DNA of 64,000 nt from Artocarpus heterophyllus (taxonomy: Eukaryota > Streptophyta > Magnoliopsida > Rosales > Moraceae), in assembly GCA_025403435.1 (NCBI GenBank), contig CM046343.1:33328930-33392929 (forward strand), given 5' to 3'. How positions within the stretch are numbered: position 1 is the first letter of the stretch; every line of letters starts with the position of its first letter. Under the pieces are notes generated by a model, which searched no databases, was not told the DNA's origin, and worked only from the letters and a program-made list of their open reading frames with translations. Positions 58,269 through 64,000 of this stretch are shown here, piece after piece. The position numbers were made by a program, and so were the translations under genes.

Positions 58269-58919
58269 ATGTCTACCTCCCAGTCCACGAAGAAAATAAA
58301 GAATGTCTGTGTCTTTTGTGGTTCCAGCCTTGGAAAAGATAAAGCTTATTTAGAAGCTGCAAATCACTTAGGGCAAGTCCTAGCACACAAGAAGATTAAC
58401 ATAATCTATGGGGGTGGTAGTATAAAAATGATGGTAAATATGGCACTAGCAGCTAGGTCTAGCGACGCTACTGATGTAAGAATTTGGCCTCATATTCCAG
58501 TTGAAGGAAACCTTTGTAAGGAAGCCATAGGTAAGGGAGAAGGAGTCAGGAGTATCCCTAAAAATTTTAAAGACATAATCTATAATTCTGATGCTTTTAT
58601 AGCATTACCTGGTGGTCTAGGTACTCTTGAGGAAATATTTATAGTTGCTTGTGGGCAATTGTTGGGCTTTTATTCCAAACCTTTGGGACTGCTGAACGTA
58701 AAGGGTTTTTATGACGGTCTTTTGAAATTTCTAGATTACGCTGTGGAAGAAAACATCACTACAGAATCGGAGAGACAAATCTTTGTCACTGCTTCAACAG
58801 CTGAGGAATTGATAGATAAAATGCAAATCATACATCCAGAATCCGACACTGCAACATCCAAGCTTGAATGGGAAAGGGAAAGCCGGGAGCGGCCAATTGA
58901 TTTGAATCTCCATCTGTAA
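58269..58919 (+). CDS. LOG-like: LOG-family protein (cytokinin riboside 5'-monophosphate phosphoribohydrolase-like), retrotransposon cargo
   Basis: 216 residues, the full length of plant LOG enzymes, which release active cytokinin bases from nucleotide precursors in the cytosol. Visible landmarks: VCVFCGSS (13-20), IIYGGGSI (45-52), SDAFIALPGGLGTLEEIF (107-124, the PGGxGTxxE signature), KPLGLLNVKGFYDGLL (137-152) and the family's C-terminal SKLEWERES. Compared without gaps with the usual plant consensus, GGGSIGLMG has become GGGSIKMMV and the MHQRK loop has become IPKNF. The conserved catalytic/phosphate-binding Arg is thus Asn99, while Glu121/122 remain. Plant LOG genes normally have several introns; this copy has none, which implies capture through an mRNA. 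It may be inactive as a cytokinin enzyme, could act by pairing with host LOG dimers, or may use another substrate. Confidence 0.9.
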   Translation: MSTSQSTKKIKNVCVFCGSSLGKDKAYLEAANHLGQVLAHKKINIIYGGGSIKMMVNMALAARSSDATDVRIWPHIPVEGNLCKEAIGKGEGVRSIPKNFKDIIYNSDAFIALPGGLGTLEEIFIVACGQLLGFYSKPLGLLNVKGFYDGLLKFLDYAVEENITTESERQIFVTASTAEELIDKMQIIHPESDTATSKLEWERESRERPIDLNLHL

Positions 58920-59856
58920 TCTTTTTGTTTTATCTTTGGCATGTAGGCATGTGTGTCCGTATTTCGTGTGTTACGAATAACCGTTTGCCTTGTATTCTGT
59001 GTTTCTTGTGGTACGTCGTTGTTAAATCTTTTAGATTCATTGAGCCTAATGCCGGGATGGCTGGATACGGAGTACTTGATGCTCTCGAAACGCATTCTTC
59101 TTAAGGTCCGATCTTTTGTTTATCGATGTTTTTGTATCCTCTAAGCATGCATGATATGGATAGCTGGTATACGGAGTGCCTTGTACTCTCGAAACGTATC
59201 CGTATCATGTTTGTAATGTGTAATATTCTGTTAATATTATGTGGAAGTACCAGAGTCAGTTATGGGGATATTCCATATGAAATATGAGTATATTATTTGG
59301 ATTGAATGTTTGTGTCATGAGGATAGCTGTTTAATGAAAAATATGTCGGGTATGTTTGCAACCAGAGATTCCGTTTAATATCTCTATGAATAAGTTTAAT
59401 GTATGGTTTTGAATATAAGTGTTTGTGATATATGTTTTATGATTATGTTTTAGTTTATTAGTTGAGGTATGAAATCAAATATATTTGACTTTTCCTTACT
59501 CAAAAAGGAAAAGGAACCTAAAGATGAAGTATATAAAATTTCTCTGGCAATCTCCTTAAATGTGATTGTAAATCACAGTCCATGGACAATGAAGGACTGG
59601 AATCATGATATGGTCAATATGTATGCCTGATCAGATTCCTAGACTATTATACGGTGTTATAAGTTGAAACTTGTCAGAAATACTCTCATTGAGGGATCTA
59701 GGAGTAAGATTTATTATGCAAGTAAATAAGTGGAGTTACGATAACTTAAATTTGGAGGACAAAGAACATTAACGGTTTAGACTCAGAATTGGAATCATAG
59801 TGGAATCATAATTTTTACTAGTATTACTAGAATTGAAATTTCGAGGACGAAATTTC
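58920..59856. other. 3' internal non-coding region of the element
   Basis: Closed in all frames over gene length. It contains the spaced repeat above and ends with CGAGGACGAAATTTCTTT before the polypurine tract. Confidence 0.55.
59065..59200 (+). repeat. Two spaced copies of an ATACGGAGT...CTCTCGAAACG repeat
   Basis: GGATACGGAGTACTTGATGC leading to CTCTCGAAACG (59064-59092) recurs as ATACGGAGTGCCTTGTACTC leading to CGAAACG (59169-59197). The unit is about 28 bp and the copies are about 105 bp apart in the 3' internal region. Confidence 0.7.
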
Positions 59857-59858
59857 TT

Positions 59859-59870
59859 TAAGGGGGGTAG
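59859..59870 (+). other. Polypurine tract
   Basis: AAGGGGGGTAG immediately before AGC and the TG of the 3' LTR, the expected plus-strand primer. The preceding GAGGACGAAAT motif is shared by many plant Gypsy chromovirus-related elements. Confidence 0.88.
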
Positions 59871-59873
59871 AGC

Positions 59874-62268
59874 TGTGACACCCGTTATTCTCCTAAGGGT
59901 ATTAAGGTAATTAGATTAATTACCTAGTATATATATAAAAAAAATCAGAAAATCTCTCATAATTCGAAACTCTCTCTCTCTACTTTCTCTCTCTAAAAAA
60001 TTCTCTCTCTCTCCTCAAAGATCGTTTGAGATTTCGGCATCCGTTTTCGACACCTCCCGCACCAATGGAAAGCTCTCGACGAGCTGAGTCCAACGAGGTG
60101 CCGCGCCGCCCAAAACGCCACCGGAGGAGACCACACGCGCCGCCCAAAGTGGCGGCAAAACCCATTTCTTTCCGACGAGATATCTTCGCCGTCCGACGTC
60201 CGATCGACGTGATTCTTATTCCTACACGACCACCGTGATGAGAGGAACAAAACCCACCCTTGGTGGCAGCTCAACAACCGCCGGATTGCTCCGCCCGTCT
60301 ATTGCCGCCGTGCACCGCCGCCCCCATGGTGGAACTCCGCCTTGCCGGAGGAGGTGACTGACACCACCCCTCCCAATGAGTTCAGAGGATCAAGGGGAGT
60401 AAAACCCCTCGATCAATTGCACGGAAGGAGCCGGTTTCACCGGAGAACGGCCAACGCCGCCGTCAACCGCCGCGGGAGTCTCCGTTTTGGCTCTTCCCAG
60501 CCACGTTTCTTCAAATTGGATGAGGGGAAATGCTCATAGGAGGATGGGTAGCAAAAGCCCTCAGCCAATTTCAGGTTTCCATCGTCGGAGAATCAAGATC
60601 GGAGCTCATCCATTTCTACCGACGTTGTACTTCACGACCCGCTATGTTAGAGGCAGAATTGAGTGAAATTGACCCCGCCATTGGACTCAGAAGGGTCGAT
60701 TTAGGGGGAGTAGGCCCGAGCCCAGCTGCCAACGGACCCCGATTGACGCCGGTCAACGCCGGTCAAAGTCGGTCAACGCCGGTCAACGGTGGTCAACGCC
60801 GGTCAACGGCCGGTCAAAGGCCAAAATGGGATTTTGTGATCCGGACCTCCGATCGAAGATCCGAGACCGCCTCCTGACTCGTTTCGATGCTCTGGATGCA
60901 ATGGTGACGTCCGTTCGAGCAAATTCCACTCCGATGAAAATCATCCGGTACCGACTGCACGCGAATCGAGGCGATTCAAACAGCAGCATCGGAGTCCAGA
61001 ATGACGTTTTCAAGAATGTATGATCTCCAGGAAGCATTCCTAGCCGTTCATAGTCGCTCGAGGAGCACTACAGAGGATGCTTCATAGATACAGCGAGATA
61101 CAACTAGATCTGCTTTGCTTGGAGTTCAAGATCAAGGGAGTATGGAGCTAACGTTAATTGATTCCAGGATTAAGAGACTGTTGATAAGCTTGAAAGGTAG
61201 GGATTCTATTACTCATCTTTTGTAAGGTTTTTATAGATTTAAAATTGATTGTTTTGCCGCAATATATATATCTATGTTGAACTGATATTATATGAGTATC
61301 ACATATGAAACTATGACATGGACTCGTCTTGTATTGTACGGCGAGGAACATAATGAATTTACACATGTTATAAATTGAGAAGCATGGTTAGGAAAACTAA
61401 CTCTATTTAATAATGATTCAATATAGAGAAATTGTAAGACATGAAGAGGGCGACGGTTACGTCCTTGGGCATGAATACCCTAAAAGGTAAAATAGGGGGA
61501 AGGCGATGACGCTTCCTTGGGTTGAAAGTCCTAGAACACACTGTACAGGAATCGATTTGGTGAGGACTCGGGGCTTGATGTCCCCCTCACCGGAACACCC
61601 TTGGAATGTTTATAGGGTGATCAAGTGCGCCCATTTGGGTCTCGATGAGTTGAGTGATACTCAATTTAACATGGATACCTAGGAACAATGATGATTGGTA
61701 ATATTTGTATAAATGTGTAATTATGACACTTGGTAATGATTAACTACGGTATCCATAAGATGTGATCATAATACACCTCATAATCTGGAATATGATGTGA
61801 CTTACTAACCATGCAGATTTTAATGTGGTAATGATAAAAACCTAAAGGTGAGTAATGGCTTTCTCTACTGAGCATAGTGTTGCTCATTCCCTTATGTTTA
61901 TATCTTTTCAGGACTCACTAAGTGTGAGGTGGCTACGAGAAATATAGTTGAGGAAGTGATGTAACTATATTACATTGGGACTGCTTCAATCGTTGAGAAT
62001 GTTCTTCATGATAATGTAAGCATCAATTGTTACTTCTGTGACTGTATTATAATGTGTTGAGGGTTAAAATGATGATGACAACAGTTTATATTATTAAATT
62101 TAAGGTGCTACATTAAAACTGTGGTTTATTTGTCGTTTATATTTTTATTTTTGAGTTGAGAGTTTTCATTTAAGTCCCGGGTAAATTTTATTTTTAAGGT
62201 TTTACTTTTATTATTTATTTTTATTTTATCTCATTAAAAACTGTTAACCCCCATATAGGGGCGTTACA
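59874..62268 (+). mobile_element. 3' LTR of the cargo element
   Basis: 2395 bp, nearly identical to 53219-55615, differing by about 17 substitutions and a 2-bp indel in the CT-rich stretch. It ends GGGGCGTTACA, followed by the GGAGC duplication. The GGTCAA array is retained at 60751-60817 with the same spacing. Confidence 0.95.
60751..60817 (-). promoter_or_regulatory. GGTCAA array in the 3' LTR
   Basis: Seven GGTCAA units with the same 10/11-bp spacing as in the 5' LTR. Confidence 0.55.
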
Positions 62269-62273
62269 GGAGC
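62269..62273. repeat. Target-site duplication GGAGC, right copy
   Basis: Exact match to 53214-53218; the solo LTR then continues with GCTCAAC. Confidence 0.95.
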
Positions 62274-63587
62274 GCTCAACTCTTTGGATACATAAGTGTA
62301 ACCGAATGGTATACTTTCTTTGGATGGTAAGTTTTCTAATGGTGAGACAATGGAACGTAAGATAAAAATAATCAGGAAGGTAAGACAGAACTTGTCCTTA
62401 AGCCGATTATGGATGATCATATAGGGATACGATATACCATGATATGTCATGGAGACTTAGCTACACGAGCTTCGTAATTCTATAAAGCTCGAGAGTGCAG
62501 CTCCAAGCTTTTAGTGGAGTAGCGTTGGAGTTGATAATTGTGAAATGTATATCTGAGATATTGGGTTTCATAATTATCATGAGCTTGAACTTTATAGGTC
62601 CATTTTGGTCTCCTTTGCTAGCTCTCAAAATCCTGTAACGACACGGCATGCTTTTCCAATAATTGGTGACTTATATCGGATTTATCAGATTGGTTTAAAA
62701 TTTGTAAGAATCAAATAATTCATGTCTGTTTATCGGTTAAATTAATTTTGTAAGAAATTAGTTCAAGATAAACTTGTTGAATTATTGCGATCAGATAATT
62801 CTTGTCTGTTTATCGATTGTTTTAATTTTGGACAAATTAAAACAAGATAAACTTGTAGAATTATTGTGAATTGATTTATTTTCGTAGAGATTATCTTGAT
62901 AAAGTTTGTTTTGATCAGATAACTTCTTTATTGGGTTATTTGAATCAAAATTAAGACTTTATCCTTTAGAATCTCAGGTGGAAAATAAAAGATTCGCGGA
63001 GATTTTTTCTCTAGAGTTCGGCCTGCCGGATGACGTGTTCGGCCTGCCGATTAGAACGTTTGGCCTGCCGATCAACGAGAGATAAGATTACACGCTTTCA
63101 CGCAGATCTTATCAGATATTGATCCGAACTTGATTCTGTTTCGAGTTTTTGAGACCTAATCTGATATGGACTGACCCCAAGACCAATAGGTATAAAAGGG
63201 AGTGAGTCTCATGATTTACTCAGATCAGTCGAGTGATTAAGAGTGATACTCTTCTAGTGAGCATCTGAAAACTCCTTGAGAGCTTTTGTTCATAAATCAC
63301 GAACACTAGCTTTGGGTTCTCTCTATTGGTTGGAAGGAGAGTCACCGGTGGAAGAGCTGTACGTGTGAGCCCACACTTACTCTGGTTGTGGATAGAGAAT
63401 AGCAAAGAAGACCAGTTGGTTGAGGCTCTTCTGGAACGTTACTTCTCTACACAGGTTGCAGAGGTTCTTCGGCACACTGAGGTTAGTAAGATCTGTCTAA
63501 TTTATACATATAACATGTCAAACTTGTGTTTTAGAAATTACTCTGATGGAAAATTTTAAAATTCCGCTGCGCACTCTGTTTCCAACA
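62274..63587 (+). mobile_element. Solo LTR (family A, copy 2), right part
   Basis: Continues copy 2 from 53218 and follows 2561-3881 of copy 1. It holds a TATA box at 63191-63197 and ends TTTCCAACA. It has fewer TTCGGCCTG motifs than copy 1 (63017-63070) because of a short deletion. Confidence 0.92.
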
Positions 63588-63592
63588 CATAG

Positions 63593-64000
63593 GACTTGTT
63601 TTACTATGAATCTAAGCTTTATTTGAACAAAAATTTGTTTGATCAAATTTTGATAGTTTTCTTTAATTTTCAAATCAAAGGTGAAATTGAGTATAAATTT
63701 AGGGGAAATGATTTAAATTTATTCTACTATGATTTTTTATGATTTCTATATAATTTTTATGCTATGAGATTGAGAAAGCAGGTTTTGATTTGAATTTTTG
63801 AGCTTGGGAAGGTCGAGACTCGAAGTCTCGGGTCCTCATATTTTGCCAGTTTGGCAGGCTAAACTTGATCTTCAGCATGCCAGATTCAAGAAGTTTGACA
63901 GTCGGATTCATATCTTCGGCAAGCCGAACTATAGCAGTTCGGCAGGCCAGTCTGGATGTTCAAAAGGCTGAACCGTGCAGTTCGGCAGGCTGGACTAGGA
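63593..64000 (+). mobile_element. Outer LTR, right part (runs off the window)
   Basis: Resumes the LTR beginning at 52011. It holds several GTTCGGCAGGC / GGCAAGCCGAAC motifs at 63840-64000. No gene. Its end and any internal region lie beyond the window. Confidence 0.45.

Larger units (their letters stand above)
53219..62268 (+). mobile_element. Young non-autonomous LTR retrotransposon (9050 bp) carrying LOG-like and zinc-finger ORFs
   Basis: The LTRs (53219-55615 and 59874-62268) have TG...CA ends and perfect GGAGC target duplications. The primer-binding site TGGTATCAGAGC (55623-55634) fits initiator-Met tRNA. The polypurine tract AAGGGGGGTAG precedes the 3' LTR, after CGAGGACGAAATTTCTTT, a sequence typical of Del/Tekay-like Gypsy elements. 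Yet the 4258-bp interior has no protease, reverse transcriptase, RNase H, integrase or ordinary gag. It holds two intact intronless ORFs, 57104-57625 and 58269-58919. By reading the LTRs side by side I count about 17 substitutions and one 2-bp indel in 2395 bp. The element must use an autonomous Gypsy helper; this is a LARD-like structure with cargo. Confidence 0.93.

Noticed and set aside
1..64000. CRISPR arrays, bacterial operons, tRNA or rRNA genes
   Set aside because: The DNA is plant nuclear; tandem repeats present are minisatellites and LTR duplications, and I saw no tRNA or rRNA gene.

Overview
This is plant nuclear DNA, from an angiosperm and most likely a woody eudicot. It is AT-rich, its genes contain many GT-AG introns, all six recognised single-copy genes have close flowering-plant relatives, and the space between them is filled with plant-type LTR retrotransposons, LINE remnants, hAT elements and MITEs. 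I cannot name the species.

Genic core (about 6.4-50 kb), in order: a phytocyanin/early-nodulin-like gene (6440-7039, -) with a damaged splice donor and a missing copper ligand; a SLAC1 guard-cell anion-channel gene (13725-16512, +) with two one-base frameshifts; an 18-exon TPX2-like spindle gene (17688-21741, -); an ACS10/ACS12-type aminotransferase gene (32731-35318, +); an At1g12460/At1g62950-type LRR receptor-like kinase (36303-39052, -); and a VTT/SNARE-associated Golgi membrane protein (47426-49802, -). From memory, relatives of the VTT protein, LRR kinase and SLAC1 lie at Arabidopsis At1g12450, At1g12460 and At1g12480, while another LRR-kinase/ACS10 pair is At1g62950/At1g62960. The core therefore looks like an ancestral gene block split between two duplicated Arabidopsis segments. 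The genes do not form a pathway; they share only position.

Repeats: the left end (1-5.2 kb) is nested LTR material with a clean solo LTR (1848-3881, TSD GTTCG). Two related LINE remnants flank the phytocyanin gene. Two hAT-type elements lie at 11.7-13.1 kb. A long-inverted-repeat element at 22.9-24.7 kb carries a broken DUF4283-like gene. An LTR (43.2-45.5 kb), a LINE-type insertion with an 11-bp TSD (45.6-46.5 kb) and several small MITE families fill the rest.

The most unusual feature is at 52-64 kb, a three-level nest. An outer LTR holds a second solo LTR of the 1848-3881 family, and that LTR is split by a young 9.05-kb LTR retrotransposon (53219-62268, TSD GGAGC, LTRs about 99% identical). 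This element has a PBS and a polypurine tract but no recognisable gag or pol. Its interior carries two intact intronless ORFs. One is a full-length LOG-family protein (cytokinin-activating family) with the usual catalytic Arg position changed to Asn. The other is a basic zinc-finger protein that resembles the cysteine-rich nucleic-acid-binding proteins of some plant RNA viruses. Its LTRs also contain a 10-bp-period array of GGTCAA (W-box core TTGACC on the other strand). It looks like a non-autonomous element carrying host- and possibly virus-derived cargo.
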